NCBI GenBank assembly: GCA_964419255.1
Contig: CAYQOU010000011.1
Location: 1 to 64,000 of the forward strand
Direction: 5' to 3'
DNA length: 64,000 nucleotides
Source: CAZPHU01 sp964419255
GTDB lineage: Bacteria > Fibrobacterota > Chitinivibrionia > Chitinivibrionales > CAYFVL01
Part shown: in pieces, positions 24,599 through 34,027 of the stretch
How the letters are laid out: every line of letters starts with the position of its first letter
Numbering within the stretch: position 1 is the first letter of the stretch
Notes under the pieces: generated by a model
What the model was told of the DNA's origin: nothing
Database searches by the model: none
Seen by the model: only the letters and a program-made list of their open reading frames with translations
Made by a program: the position numbers and the translations under genes

Positions 24599-25567
24599 CT
24601 AGAAATGTACCACCGTTTGAAATCCCAGCTTCTCCCCCGATGATTGCACCACCGGCTCGAAACGTATCTGTCTGGGATAGTCGTGCAAATGTGCATCCAC
24701 AACCGCGTCGAAAACGCTATAAAAGTAAAAAAAGACCGAGTACCATAGATACATATTGCGCCGCGTAAACGCATCGTTGTATCGTCCCTGCCACTGCCGC
24801 ACGCGCAGAGGATCGTCGCGCACAGAGCCGTCGGGAAGATATTGTTCCCGGTTGTCCTCAGCCTTCTTCATCAGCCGATGATAGTCGTAGGCCATAACCC
24901 CCAGCATGGTCTGAACCGTCCAGACCATACCGGCCTTGGACAGAGCCCGATTGTATAGCTGTCCCAGCCCCAACCCCGGTACGGCAGAAAGCCACCCGGC
25001 CACCAGCGGACTCTTTGGTTCGGTGCCCTTAAAATAATTAGACGCCCCCAGTGCATCCATGAGGTTCCAAATATAGAAACCGCTGCTCCACCCGATGGCA
25101 TGATACAACCCATATCGACTCATCCTCCGCTCATATCGTACCAAAAGCCGATCATCGGTGAGCTGCCGTAGATCCTGCCGAAGAAGGCTATCGCCGGGAG
25201 CAGCCTGTGTACTGTCGCGCAAATCCCGGACCAGATCATCATAGGTATCCACCTCCCGATCGTAGAAATCCAGGTCATCGAGGCGATTAACTGTCACCAG
25301 TATCGCGATAATCTCCGCCGAAAGAAACACCCCGCCCCGCAGCCAGGCATCGGCATAGGCCTGTCCCGCCCCCGGTAATACCGCCGATAAGCCCAACGCC
25401 TTTAGGGGATTGTAGCGTGGAATCATCTTTTGGGCGGTATCATAGAGCTGTATCCCTTCCGGGATCCGCACAAACGGCGTATCCGCCTCCTGAGCAAAAG
25501 AAGCAATCTGCGTATGCAGAATCACTGCGGAAAGCAGAATCCAGCGCCTTTTCAGTACTATTCTCAA
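24599..25567 (-). CDS. DUF5683-like membrane protein
   Basis: The 322 aa protein has a signal-like N-terminus (about residues 8-25, ending SFAQ). It then has the segment ALGLSAVLPGAGQAYADAWL with hydrophobic stretches, a second GWLSAVPGLGLGQLYNRAL segment near residue 205, and a third near 260-285 (NMYLWYSVFFYFYSVFDAV). The PGxGQxY phrase occurs twice and fits DUF5683, a family common in FCB-group bacteria and of unknown function. It is probably in the envelope. No functional partner is visible next to it. Confidence 0.7.
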   Translation of the reverse strand: MRIVLKRRWILLSAVILHTQIASFAQEADTPFVRIPEGIQLYDTAQKMIPRYNPLKALGLSAVLPGAGQAYADAWLRGGVFLSAEIIAILVTVNRLDDLDFYDREVDTYDDLVRDLRDSTQAAPGDSLLRQDLRQLTDDRLLVRYERRMSRYGLYHAIGWSSGFYIWNLMDALGASNYFKGTEPKSPLVAGWLSAVPGLGLGQLYNRALSKAGMVWTVQTMLGVMAYDYHRLMKKAEDNREQYLPDGSVRDDPLRVRQWQGRYNDAFTRRNMYLWYSVFFYFYSVFDAVVDAHLHDYPRQIRFEPVVQSSGEKLGFQTVVHF

Positions 25568-25822
25568 GTTAACCCCTTAAACAAAATAGTTTAAGCTCAA
25601 ACCGCGTGCAGCAAAAAATATATAGTGTCATGCCAGGCGCTCGGCATATGCGGCAGGTTTTTGATTTCATTGTTGCGAGTAACCGAGGAACCGGGTTGCG
25701 GTAAAACCCATTCCGGCTCTGCCGATTTGCAAGATTTACAGGCGAGGTGGGCAGCCAGGAGGTTGATGCTATGCCTCTAAAGGTTCGCACATCGCCGATG
25801 ACTCATCGCTCATTATCCATCA

Positions 25823-26728
25823 TTAAATCTCATTGATATACAGAGGCTTGAAGCCCTTGTACTTATCGTTGAGATAATTGATGAATATGGCTTCGGTTAT
25901 TACATCGCGCTTTATGTTTATGATCAGACGATCCGAATACAGACGTGACATGTGCAGTCCGCGCCCATGTTCGTCAAGAACACCTTCACCATGGATATGC
26001 CGATCGATTCTGTATAGAACCTGTTGCTTAGTCAATTTCCCACTGGTATCTGTCACCGATACACCGTACTTTTCGGAATCTTTCCCCAGCTTGATTTTGA
26101 CTTTTTCACTCTCCTGCAATGTCACATCGGAGTGCTTCTGGTATTTCTCCGCCCCCGATTCATCCACCGGCGCATGATAAACGGCGTTTGTGATTAGCTC
26201 TTCCAGCAAAATCTGGACAAACGGCTGGGGTTTGTGAAACCGGGTAATCGATGAGAGTATCTGATCCTCCACTTCGACGATCTGCCGACTGGAAGTAATA
26301 TCATACTCCTCCAGCAGCTCGAAATCTTCCTGCATGTAGCGCTCGAGACCGAAGATTTTTTCGGTGACCAAACTGTCTACAATAGTATTAAACTCATCGA
26401 AATTGAAAGGAATAGACTTCGGAATGATATTGGAAATATCACTTTCTTTAGCCATCCGGATGTAATCATCTGTGTTATACGCGGTGATCAGGGCGGTTTT
26501 TGTGGCAGGGTATTTATCTTTAATCAAGCGGAGAAGTTCGTAGCCTTTGATACCGGGCATGTTGATATCGGAGATCACCAGATCGACCGATTTTTCGTTC
26601 AGGATAGTAAAGGCCTGCTCCCCATTTTCGGCGGTAACTACCTCATAGTGATCTTCAAGCTCAATCTCGAGCATATCCCGAATGATTTCTTCATCATCGA
26701 CTATGAGTACTCGTGGTATCCGGCTCAT
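25823..26728 (-). CDS. Response regulator with a HATPase (anti-sigma-kinase-like) output domain
   Basis: Residues 1-125 are a receiver domain: RVLIVDDEEIIRDMLEIEL, the phospho-accepting aspartate in LVISDINMPGIKGYE, ALITAY and the PKSIPF lysine. A linker leads to a GHKL/HATPase_c-like domain at about 165-290, with LLEELITNAVYHAP (N box), VSVTDTSGKL (G1-like) and EHGRGLHMSRLYSDRL (G2). There is no phospho-accepting histidine. By analogy with RsbW/SpoIIAB-type fusions it may phosphorylate or bind an antagonist protein under control of an upstream kinase. No obvious partner is adjacent. Confidence 0.82.
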   Translation of the reverse strand: MSRIPRVLIVDDEEIIRDMLEIELEDHYEVVTAENGEQAFTILNEKSVDLVISDINMPGIKGYELLRLIKDKYPATKTALITAYNTDDYIRMAKESDISNIIPKSIPFNFDEFNTIVDSLVTEKIFGLERYMQEDFELLEEYDITSSRQIVEVEDQILSSITRFHKPQPFVQILLEELITNAVYHAPVDESGAEKYQKHSDVTLQESEKVKIKLGKDSEKYGVSVTDTSGKLTKQQVLYRIDRHIHGEGVLDEHGRGLHMSRLYSDRLIINIKRDVITEAIFINYLNDKYKGFKPLYINEI

Positions 26729-26821
26729 GAGAATCCATCATGCTAAAGTATTAAAGAATAAAAAGATATGGGAATTCAAATGATACATTTGCGTGTAAAA
26801 ATGTCAAGTGGTTTTTCGGCT

Positions 26822-27394
26822 TCAGGCCAGCATATCCACTTGTGAGCCAGTCGGTTGCTCCGGCTTCTGCCTTACGCCGTTTGAAGAATATACATTTTTC
26901 TGAGAGGATACGGGGTCTTCAACAGGCAAATGTGTGTAAGCATCTGCCCGGCCCTCATTTTTCTGCGCCTCATTTTGCTGCAGCTCCTGCCTTGCCCTGA
27001 GCTCCGCCTGCCCCGCTTTTGCCGCTACCATTCGATCCTGTGATGACGGGTTTGCCGGGGCCAGGGCAGCTTTTCTCACAACCTGCATCTTCCGGATAGT
27101 CGCCTGTGGATCCCCTTTTACCGCAGATGTATCTATCGACACTTCCCCGCCGACCGCATATTGTTTACCATCCGGCCCGGTCTGATACTCGTATGATGCA
27201 CCGCCGTTTACATACTGTCCTCCGGCAGCGATGTGCGCGTTTTCATGCGCACGCACCTCCCGGTCGCGACGCTTAAGCTCCCGCAGTTGCTTTTGCTGCT
27301 CCCGGCTCAGCTCCTCACCGGTGGAGGGAGTTGCCGCAGCGTTCCCGCAGGCGGACATCGGGCGTATGGAAGCAGATGCTGAGGATATATTCAT
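26822..27394 (-). CDS. SprA-related putative metalloprotease-like protein
   Basis: From the ATG at 27394 (AAGGAAACCGCC upstream) the protein is 190 aa. After a low-complexity start it has a charged coiled-coil stretch (REQQKQLRELKRRDREVR). The HExxH-like AHENAHIAAGG follows at about residues 70-80, then YEYQTGPDGKQYAVGGEV, DPQATIRKMQVVRKAAL and APANPSSQDRMVAAKA. This order is that of the SprA-related family (PF12118), often annotated as putative metalloproteases of unknown substrate. The frame is open upstream to 27487, but that part lacks a ribosome-binding site. Confidence 0.8.
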   Translation of the reverse strand: MNISSASASIRPMSACGNAAATPSTGEELSREQQKQLRELKRRDREVRAHENAHIAAGGQYVNGGASYEYQTGPDGKQYAVGGEVSIDTSAVKGDPQATIRKMQVVRKAALAPANPSSQDRMVAAKAGQAELRARQELQQNEAQKNEGRADAYTHLPVEDPVSSQKNVYSSNGVRQKPEQPTGSQVDMLA

Positions 27395-27670
27395 GGCGGT
27401 TTCCTTACATTTGTCCCTTTTCGTTTTTTCGGCATTGTCCTGCAGCCACTTTAGCACTTTTTGTCTCTTCGCGCATCCGGTAACCAAAAACTATTTTTAT
27501 CGGACACTTTTTATTCAAGCACGTATTCTATGTGAGGTAAATAAGCGTTTCTACGCTCCTGAAGTGAGCTGTTCTGAGTGAACTATTCACGCGAGAGAAT
27601 CATGCACTTTTAGGAACTTATTCTATCCGTATTCTACGGCATTAAGTACTACATTTGAGGAGGAGCTTCT

Positions 27671-29563
27671 ATGAGTGAACAGACCGGCACCAAAATGGAA
27701 TTCCAGACCGAAGCTAAGCAGTTGCTGAATCTGGTTATTCATTCGCTTTATACCCATAAGGAAATATTTCTCAGAGAGCTGCTTTCCAATGCATCGGATG
27801 CTCTCGACAAACTGCGGTTCGAAAGCCTGACCAATCCCGATATCGTGGGAAAAGACGAGGAGCTTGGCATTCATATCAAGCTGGATAAGAATGCCAAAAC
27901 GATTACCATATCAGATAACGGAATCGGGATGAGCCGCCAGGAGATCATCGAAAATATCGGAACGATTGCCCGCTCGGGCTCCAAAGCTTTTCTCGAGAAG
28001 CTCACCGGTGATCAGAAAGCAGACTCAAACCTGATCGGACAGTTTGGCGTGGGATTCTACTCTGTATTCATGGTGGCATCTTCGGTGACCGTAATCAGTA
28101 AACGGGCGGGAATCGATGAGCCGGCATCTAAATGGGAGTCGAAAGGAGAAAATGAGTTTACTCTCAGTGAAGCTCAGCGCGACTCACACGGAACCGATAT
28201 AGTTGTGTACCTGAAGGATGATGAAGGAACGTATGCCGAGGAGTGGCAGATTCGTTCTCTGATCAAAAAATATTCCGATTATCTGGCTTTTCCAATCTAT
28301 CTCCCCAATGATAAGGGAGAGGAAGAGGTAGTCAACACGACAAAACCGCTCTGGAAACGAAACCCTTCCGATATCGAGCATGAGCAGTATGTGGATTTTT
28401 TCAAGGGAGCACTGGGGGGCTTTGATGAGCCGCTTGCGGTTATTCACAATCGCGCCGAAGGTGTCATGGAGTACGCATCGATGCTCTTTATTCCTGAAAA
28501 GTCACTGGGGTTTGAAGCCTATTCCTACGAACGCAAACATGGGGTTAAACTGTATGTCAAGCGTGTATTTATCATGGATGACTGCAAAGAACTGATTCCC
28601 GAATACTTGCGTTTTGTCAAGGGTGTGGTCGATTCGGAAGACCTTCCCCTCAACGTATCACGAGAGACGCTTCAATACAATCCGATGATCAGCAAGATCA
28701 AAAAGGCACTGGTCTCCCGCATTTTGGGCAAGCTCAAGGAGATCGCCCAAAGCGAACCTGAGAAGTACAAAAAATTCTGGAATGCCTTCGGGCCGGTGTT
28801 TAAGGAAGGGCTTCATGCGGATTTCGAGAACAAAGACAAGCTGTTGGAACTTGTGCGTTTTCAGTCCTCCATGGGCAGCGCCAACGATCTGGTATCTCTC
28901 AAACAGTATGTCGGGCGCATGCGTGACGATCAGAAAGCAATTTACTACATCACCGGCGACAGCCGCGAGATCGTTGAAAAGAGCCCACACCTGGAGGTTT
29001 TTAAAGAGAAGGGAATCGAGGTGCTGTACCTGATCGATCCGATCGATGAATTTGTCATCCCCAACCTCTACGATTTCGAAGGAAAGAAGCTGGAATCGGT
29101 TACGCAGGGGGATCTTGATCTGGGAGAGCTTGGAAAGGAAGAGCAGCAGGCGAAAAAGAAAACGGCAAGCAAGCTCAAAAAGCTTTCCGAGCGTATCAAA
29201 AACATTCTCAGTGACGATATAACCGAGGTACGCGTTACTACCCGTCTGAAAAACAGCCCCAGCTGTCTGGTGACCGCGGAAAATGAAATGAACGCGCATA
29301 TGGAAAAACTTATGAAGGCGATGGGGCAGGATGTACCGGAAAGTAAGCGTATCCTTGAAATCAATGGTGAACATCCGATCATTGAAAACATGAATGCATT
29401 GTACCAGAAGGATCCCAAAAACGAGAAGCTGGAACAGTGGGCGCATCTGCTCTTCGAGCAGGCGACGATCGCCGAAGGACGCATGGTAAAAGATCCCCTG
29501 GCCTACTCGCAAAGGGTAAACGAGCTTCTGTCGACCGTTTCGGCTCAAAGCATTACCGAGTAG
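27671..29563 (+). CDS. htpG: Molecular chaperone HtpG (Hsp90)
   Basis: This is a cytoplasmic ATP-dependent chaperone of 630 aa, the usual length. The N-terminal ATPase has LRELLSNASDALDKLRF, ISDNGIGMSRQEI, IGTIARSGSKAFLEKL and IGQFGVGFYSVFMVA. The middle domain has LPLNVSRETLQYNP near residue 330. The C-terminal dimerisation part follows residue 510. GAGGAGG lies six bases before the ATG. I saw no CIRCE element upstream. A strong terminator follows. Confidence 0.97.
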   Translation: MSEQTGTKMEFQTEAKQLLNLVIHSLYTHKEIFLRELLSNASDALDKLRFESLTNPDIVGKDEELGIHIKLDKNAKTITISDNGIGMSRQEIIENIGTIARSGSKAFLEKLTGDQKADSNLIGQFGVGFYSVFMVASSVTVISKRAGIDEPASKWESKGENEFTLSEAQRDSHGTDIVVYLKDDEGTYAEEWQIRSLIKKYSDYLAFPIYLPNDKGEEEVVNTTKPLWKRNPSDIEHEQYVDFFKGALGGFDEPLAVIHNRAEGVMEYASMLFIPEKSLGFEAYSYERKHGVKLYVKRVFIMDDCKELIPEYLRFVKGVVDSEDLPLNVSRETLQYNPMISKIKKALVSRILGKLKEIAQSEPEKYKKFWNAFGPVFKEGLHADFENKDKLLELVRFQSSMGSANDLVSLKQYVGRMRDDQKAIYYITGDSREIVEKSPHLEVFKEKGIEVLYLIDPIDEFVIPNLYDFEGKKLESVTQGDLDLGELGKEEQQAKKKTASKLKKLSERIKNILSDDITEVRVTTRLKNSPSCLVTAENEMNAHMEKLMKAMGQDVPESKRILEINGEHPIIENMNALYQKDPKNEKLEQWAHLLFEQATIAEGRMVKDPLAYSQRVNELLSTVSAQSITE

Positions 29564-29577
29564 ACTCTCTGAACAAT

Positions 29578-29610
29578 GGGGCGGAAAGGTTTTCCGCCCC
29601 TGTTTTGTCT
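29578..29610 (+). terminator. Intrinsic terminator of htpG
   Basis: A perfect 10-bp stem, GGGGCGGAAA/TTTCCGCCCC, with a GGT loop is followed by TGTTTTGTCT. It starts 15 bases after the htpG stop and ends shortly before the next gene. Confidence 0.9.
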
Positions 29611-29637
29611 CACCCGTTTACCTTCGGGAGTGTGCGT

Positions 29638-30402
29638 ATGTCAACGATTGCTCTTCTGACCGATTTTGGGACCGGCGATTGGTTTGTGGCAAGCATGAAA
29701 GGGATAATCGCCGGAATCAATCCCACCGCATCCATCATCGATATCACCCACGAAATAAATCAGGGCGACATACGCTCGGCATCGGTGGTGTTAAGCTCAT
29801 GCTATTGCTTCTTTCCGGAAGAGACGGTCTTTGTGGTGGTGGTGGACCCCGGGGTGGGAAGCAGCCGCAAAGCCATCGCCGCCAGGGATCATAACCGGTT
29901 CTTTATAGCCCCAGACAACGGCGTTCTCTCATCGGTTCTCACCGACAGCACATGGGTACATCAGATAACCAACCAGGATCTTCTCCGGCATCCGGTTAGC
30001 AATACCTTCCATGGCAGAGATATCTTCGCTCCCGTGGGGGCTCATCTTTCAAACGGAAAGCCGCTGAGCATTGTAGGGCAAAAACTGTCCTCGTATGAAA
30101 AACTCCCCTCTCCCATGATTCGAAAGACAAATGATGCACTCGAGGCGGAGATCATCTATATCGATCATTTTGGAAACGCCTTTAGTGCCGCCAGAAGCGC
30201 GGATCTTTGGGGGAAAAGTATTCGCAGAGTATCACTGCCTGATGGTACCGCTGTCCCGGTCCATTCACACTACGCGGCCGTTGCAAAACATAGCCCACTG
30301 GCTCTGATCAACTCGGAAGGATACCTGGAAATTGCAGTAAATGGTGGCAATGCCGCTCGACAGCTGAACCTGTCGGTGGGATCGGTTGTAACGATTTCCT
30401 GA
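29638..30402 (+). CDS. SAM hydroxide adenosyltransferase (DUF62/fluorinase-like family)
   Basis: From the ATG at 29638 (CGGGAG upstream) the protein is 254 aa, the family norm. The N-terminal domain has IALLTDFGTGDWFVASMKG, IIDITHEI, VFVVVVDPGVGSSRKAIA and FIAPDNGVLS. The C-terminal barrel has YIDHFGNAFS. Family members hydrolyse S-adenosylmethionine to adenosine and methionine; halogenating members are rare. The frame runs open back to 29437 inside htpG, but the terminator lies in between, so the later start is right. Confidence 0.9.
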   Translation: MSTIALLTDFGTGDWFVASMKGIIAGINPTASIIDITHEINQGDIRSASVVLSSCYCFFPEETVFVVVVDPGVGSSRKAIAARDHNRFFIAPDNGVLSSVLTDSTWVHQITNQDLLRHPVSNTFHGRDIFAPVGAHLSNGKPLSIVGQKLSSYEKLPSPMIRKTNDALEAEIIYIDHFGNAFSAARSADLWGKSIRRVSLPDGTAVPVHSHYAAVAKHSPLALINSEGYLEIAVNGGNAARQLNLSVGSVVTIS

Positions 30403-30562
30403 GTTCAGCACACAGCCTAAAATCATGAATGGAAGCCTGGCCCTCTGTCGGTAAATGGCACTCTTTTTGTGAGAGACTACTTTCCTGTGATCTTTTTTCG
30501 TTCCCGAAAGCCTGCACTCGCATCGTGCCGAATGTAATTTTTATTGTAAGCGTTGGTTTCAA

Positions 30563-30793
30563 ATTTGATAAGTCATTCTGTATTTGATAAGTCATTCTGT
30601 ATTTGATAAGTCATTCTGTATTTGATGAGTCATTCGNNNNNNNNNNNNNNNNNNNNNNNNNNNNNNNNNNNNNNNNNNNNNNNNNNNNNNNNNNNNNNNN
30701 NNNNNNNNNNNNNNNNNNNNNNNNNNNNNNNNNNNNATTTGATAAGTCATTCTGTATTTGATAAGTCATTCTGTATTTGATGAGTCATTCGGT
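30563..30793. repeat. 19-bp tandem repeat around a scaffold gap (100 N at 30637-30736)
   Basis: Units of atttgataagtcattctgt recur head to tail: three plus a variant on the left, two plus the same variant (atttgatgagtcattcg) on the right. The last 55 bases before the gap equal the first 55 after it, so the join looks like an unmerged overlap. There are no spacers between units, so it is not a CRISPR. The tract ends about 24 bases before the next gene, in its promoter region. The rest of 30403-30562 holds nothing I recognise. Confidence 0.9.
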
Positions 30794-30816
30794 ATTTAAT
30801 ACACAGGGGAGGAAAG

Positions 30817-31818
30817 ATGAATCAGGTGCGCCTTTTTGCGTTGGTTTCCGCAATGATCATGTGCTACAGCTCCGCATCCCATGCAATCGTTGGAGCGGGT
30901 GTTCATTGGGGATTTGATTTTGGCCTCAGTATGGATGATGTTCAACAGGAGCAGGCTTTTTATGAAGGGTTCAGTGACGCGGCGGAGGATTTTCTCGACA
31001 GTATACCCAATCTGGAGACGATAGCCGGTTATTCGGTCGACGAGTTTCTGGAGCTTATGGAGGGGCAGCCTATCCGCAGCGGCCTGCTGCCGATCACCGT
31101 CTCCCGAACCGACTGGAGTCGCACAGTGTATAATTTCGGCGGAAAAGTATTCGTCGACGTGATACCCGTTTTGGATGCGATCGAGTTGGCGGTCAATTTT
31201 GGTGTCTGGGAATACGAGGGTATCATCAACTACCCGGTTGGCCCATCGGCGGATATCGACGATCCGGCACTGGCTGAAAAGATCCAGGAGAATCCCGGAG
31301 CCGTCACCTATAGTGATTTCCTGGCGTATGATTCTGTTCCCATTACCCTTGAGAGACTCGATGAGTCTTTTTTGGGACTTTCCAAGACACCTTTTGTTAA
31401 ACTTCAGTTCGATCTCTCCGTCCGCAAGGACATCTTTACCTTGCCCAAGCGTCGCAAAAAGTTACGCGTATATGCGGGAGGGGGAGTATCGATGATCTTT
31501 AACACGCCCGCGCTGACCGCCGAGCTGGTCGAGGAGGTTATGGGTGAAACTCTTACCGGGGAGGTGGGAGATATCGACGATTTCGCGGTATCAGGTGAGG
31601 ACCTTCAGGAGAAGGTTTTGAGCAAAATGATTCGTGATTTCCAGGTCCCGACTTTCGGCATAAACTTACTTGCCGGCACTATGGTGAAAATCCCGATCAT
31701 TCCAGTGGGAGTCTATGGTGATCTGAAATATACCCTCCCGTTTTCTGATTTGGAAGATGCCGCCAACATAAACGGAAGCGGATTGATGATAAATCTGGGT
31801 GTAACTTTCACTTTGTAA
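30817..31818 (+). CDS. Exported protein, probable outer-membrane beta-barrel
   Basis: The 333 aa protein has a signal peptide (about residues 1-23, ending ASHA). Alternating hydrophobic segments follow (IVGAGVHWGFDFGLSM, TVYNFGGKVFVDVIPVLD, FVKLQFDLSVRKDIF). It closes with VYGDLKYTLPF and GSGLMINLGVTFTL, a C-terminal strand ending in Leu after aromatic residues, as in outer-membrane barrels. GGGGAGG lies seven bases before the ATG. I do not recognise a named family. Confidence 0.75.
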   Translation: MNQVRLFALVSAMIMCYSSASHAIVGAGVHWGFDFGLSMDDVQQEQAFYEGFSDAAEDFLDSIPNLETIAGYSVDEFLELMEGQPIRSGLLPITVSRTDWSRTVYNFGGKVFVDVIPVLDAIELAVNFGVWEYEGIINYPVGPSADIDDPALAEKIQENPGAVTYSDFLAYDSVPITLERLDESFLGLSKTPFVKLQFDLSVRKDIFTLPKRRKKLRVYAGGGVSMIFNTPALTAELVEEVMGETLTGEVGDIDDFAVSGEDLQEKVLSKMIRDFQVPTFGINLLAGTMVKIPIIPVGVYGDLKYTLPFSDLEDAANINGSGLMINLGVTFTL

Positions 31819-31989
31819 GCTCAGATCAATATATTTTTTGACCCATTGAGGCGTTATCGGCGCATCTTATTAAATGCCTACGCAAACCGTATTCTGTGTT
31901 TGATTCACTTTGTTTCGTTTCATACAATACAAACGTTTACGTGTATGCTGCATGTAAGAAAGGCAAAACTTTACCAAGGATTTTGATTA

Positions 31990-32766
31990 ATGGAACTTTT
32001 CAGCTATATCTTTCTGGGAATCATTCAGGGGTTGACGGAATTTCTGCCGGTCTCCTCCTCCGGTCATCTGGTACTGATGCAACACTTTCTTCAAATGACC
32101 GAAGACAATCTTCTTTTCGGTACGATTCTGCATCTGGGTACGGCATGCGCAATACTAATCGTTTTTCGCAAAGATCTTCAGCAGATTTTCACCGGGCTTG
32201 TCTCCAAAGACCCGATTCAGCGAAAAGATTCCTGGTGGTATAGTTTATTGATCATAATCGGAACAGTTCCCGCAGGTTTTGTGGGTGTCTTTTTCAAGGA
32301 CTCTCTGGAGCATCTTTTTACCAACCCAAATGCCGCCGGGGTGATGCTTCTGGCCACCGCGGGGCTGCTGTTTTTTTCGGCTACACGCAAAAGCAGTACC
32401 CGTTCCCTGACTCTGGGCATCGCATTTCTCATAGGCGTATCTCAGGCTCTGGCGATAATTCCCGGCATCAGCCGAAGCGGATCGACCATCGCCACCGCGC
32501 TTCTTCTGGGCATTGCCCGTCCGGAGGCCGGTCGCTTTTCGTTCATGCTCGCCCTGCCGGCCATATTAGGCGCTGTCGTTCTTCATGTAAAAGACATCTC
32601 AACCATGAATCTGCCGGTTGCCGCGTTGGTTGCAGGATTCATCACAAGCTTTATTACGGGCTACTTCGCCCTCAGGCTCCTTCTTCATTTCGTTGATCGG
32701 GGAAAATTGTTCTATTTTGGGTACTATTGCGTTGCGATAGCACTTCTTACAATATTCTTCGTCTAG
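31990..32766 (+). CDS. uppP: Undecaprenyl-diphosphatase UppP (BacA)
   Basis: This integral membrane enzyme recycles the C55 lipid carrier of cell-wall synthesis and can confer bacitracin tolerance. The 258 aa protein shows both active-site signatures: GLTEFLPVSSSGHLVLM near residue 15-30 and the second, IIPGISRSGSTIATALLLG, near 155. About eight transmembrane segments are visible. The HIT gene follows 14 bases after its stop. Confidence 0.96.
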   Translation: MELFSYIFLGIIQGLTEFLPVSSSGHLVLMQHFLQMTEDNLLFGTILHLGTACAILIVFRKDLQQIFTGLVSKDPIQRKDSWWYSLLIIIGTVPAGFVGVFFKDSLEHLFTNPNAAGVMLLATAGLLFFSATRKSSTRSLTLGIAFLIGVSQALAIIPGISRSGSTIATALLLGIARPEAGRFSFMLALPAILGAVVLHVKDISTMNLPVAALVAGFITSFITGYFALRLLLHFVDRGKLFYFGYYCVAIALLTIFFV

Positions 32767-32780
32767 GAAGGTATGACTAC

Positions 32781-33293
32781 ATGCAGATGGAAAATCTCTG
32801 GGCACCATGGCGGATGCGATACATTCAGGATGTTGACATAAAAGAGGGGTGTGTATTTTGTCTTGCCCCCAAAGATACCGATGACAAGAAAAACCATCTT
32901 ATCTACCGGGGTAAGCACAATTTCGTGATCATGAATATTTTTCCATACAATAATGGCCATCTCATGATCGTTCCGTATGAACACACCTCTTCCATCGACA
33001 GCTTGGTGGATGAAGCCGCTCTGGAGCTGTGGCATCTTGTCAGACATGCGAAGAATGCGCTGCTTGAATCGTTCAATCCGGAGGGGTTTAACATCGGAAT
33101 GAACCTGGGCAGAATCGGTGGTGCGGGTATAGATGAACACATTCACATGCACATCGTTCCGCGCTGGAATGGCGACACCAATTTCATGCCGGTAATCGGG
33201 CAGACCAAAGTGATCTCTCAATCTCTGGAGGACGCCTACGATGCCTTAAAGCCCCACTTCGATCAGCTTAAGTCGTATACAGCCGAGCCCTGA
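32781..33293 (+). CDS. HIT-family hydrolase (AP4A phosphorylase-like)
   Basis: From the ATG at 32781 (AGGAAGG upstream) the protein is 170 aa. It starts with the WAPWRMRYI and CVFC features of the Ap4A-phosphorylase/HIT subgroup. The catalytic triad of histidines is in EHIHMHIVPRW near residue 120. HIT enzymes hydrolyse or transfer nucleotides; this subgroup is usually linked to dinucleoside polyphosphates. It follows uppP closely and its 3' end overlaps the convergent lpxH gene by 31 bases. Confidence 0.9.
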   Translation: MQMENLWAPWRMRYIQDVDIKEGCVFCLAPKDTDDKKNHLIYRGKHNFVIMNIFPYNNGHLMIVPYEHTSSIDSLVDEAALELWHLVRHAKNALLESFNPEGFNIGMNLGRIGGAGIDEHIHMHIVPRWNGDTNFMPVIGQTKVISQSLEDAYDALKPHFDQLKSYTAEP

Positions 33294-34027
33294 CCGGGCA
33301 AATACCTCATAAGCAGCAGCTGTCCGTCCCGCATCCGGGCGTAGGTGTACTGTCTGATCCACTCTCCTGTGTTGCAGTATATCCCGCCATTGTCGAACCG
33401 ATGAAATGCGGGGGTATGGGTATGGCCGAACAGGACACAATCGGCGTTTCTTTTCTTCAAAAATGTCTCTGCGGTATGACAATACTCGGCAATTCGCTCC
33501 GCGGTAGGCTCCGCCCTGTTTGAACGGCTGGAAAAAGAAAAGAAAGTTCCCAGAGAAACACCGATGTCTGGGTGCATAAGCTTATATAACCACTGATTGA
33601 AGGGATTTCTCAACACCCTTCGCAGGAGACGATAGAGCCTGTCCTGGGGCAGAACCCCATCTCCGTGACACAGAAACACCTTCTTACCCTGAATCACCTG
33701 CTCAATGCACCTCGTGTACACCTTAATGCCCAGTGTATCGTGGAGAAAAGTACCCAGGGCAAAATCGTGGTTGCCGGCCAGATAATGAATCGAGACGTCG
33801 CGGTCAGTGAGTTTTTTCAGATGATGGAGTGCAAGAAAGTAATCGGGCCGGATGGCATGTCTGTAATCGATCCAGAAATCAAACAGGTCCCCGAGAATAT
33901 ACAGCTGAGCACCATCTTCGATACCCGCCAGAAAGCCATAAAGATCCGGCTCCCGCTGCTGATACCCCTCCAGGTAAACGCCAAGATGGACATCGGAGAT
34001 AAAATAGGCAACTGGTTGTTTTGTCAT
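33263..34027 (-). CDS. lpxH: UDP-2,3-diacylglucosamine diphosphatase-like phosphoesterase (LpxH)
   Basis: This metallophosphoesterase of about 254 aa has all five LpxH-type metal motifs: YFISDVHLGV, LGDLFDFWIDYR, LAGNHDFALG, FLCHGDGVLP and LFGHTHTPAFH. LpxH removes UMP to give lipid X in lipid A synthesis at the inner membrane. I start at MTKQPVAYF; the frame is open to 34084 with two other ATGs. It overlaps the HIT gene tail-to-tail. YbbF-type phosphoesterases of other role share these motifs, so the substrate is inferred. Confidence 0.85.
   Translation of the reverse strand: MTKQPVAYFISDVHLGVYLEGYQQREPDLYGFLAGIEDGAQLYILGDLFDFWIDYRHAIRPDYFLALHHLKKLTDRDVSIHYLAGNHDFALGTFLHDTLGIKVYTRCIEQVIQGKKVFLCHGDGVLPQDRLYRLLRRVLRNPFNQWLYKLMHPDIGVSLGTFFSFSSRSNRAEPTAERIAEYCHTAETFLKKRNADCVLFGHTHTPAFHRFDNGGIYCNTGEWIRQYTYARMRDGQLLLMRYLPGQGSAVYDLS

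Noticed and set aside
23521..24768. 415-codon plus-strand frame
   Set aside because: It is antisense to the LacI-type regulator; codon pattern and motifs support only the minus strand.
27488..27670. CIRCE heat-shock operator before htpG
   Set aside because: No TTAGCACTC/GAGTGCTAA inverted repeat is present.
30563..30793. CRISPR-like repeats
   Set aside because: The 19-bp units are directly adjacent with no spacers and no cas genes nearby; it is a simple tandem repeat.
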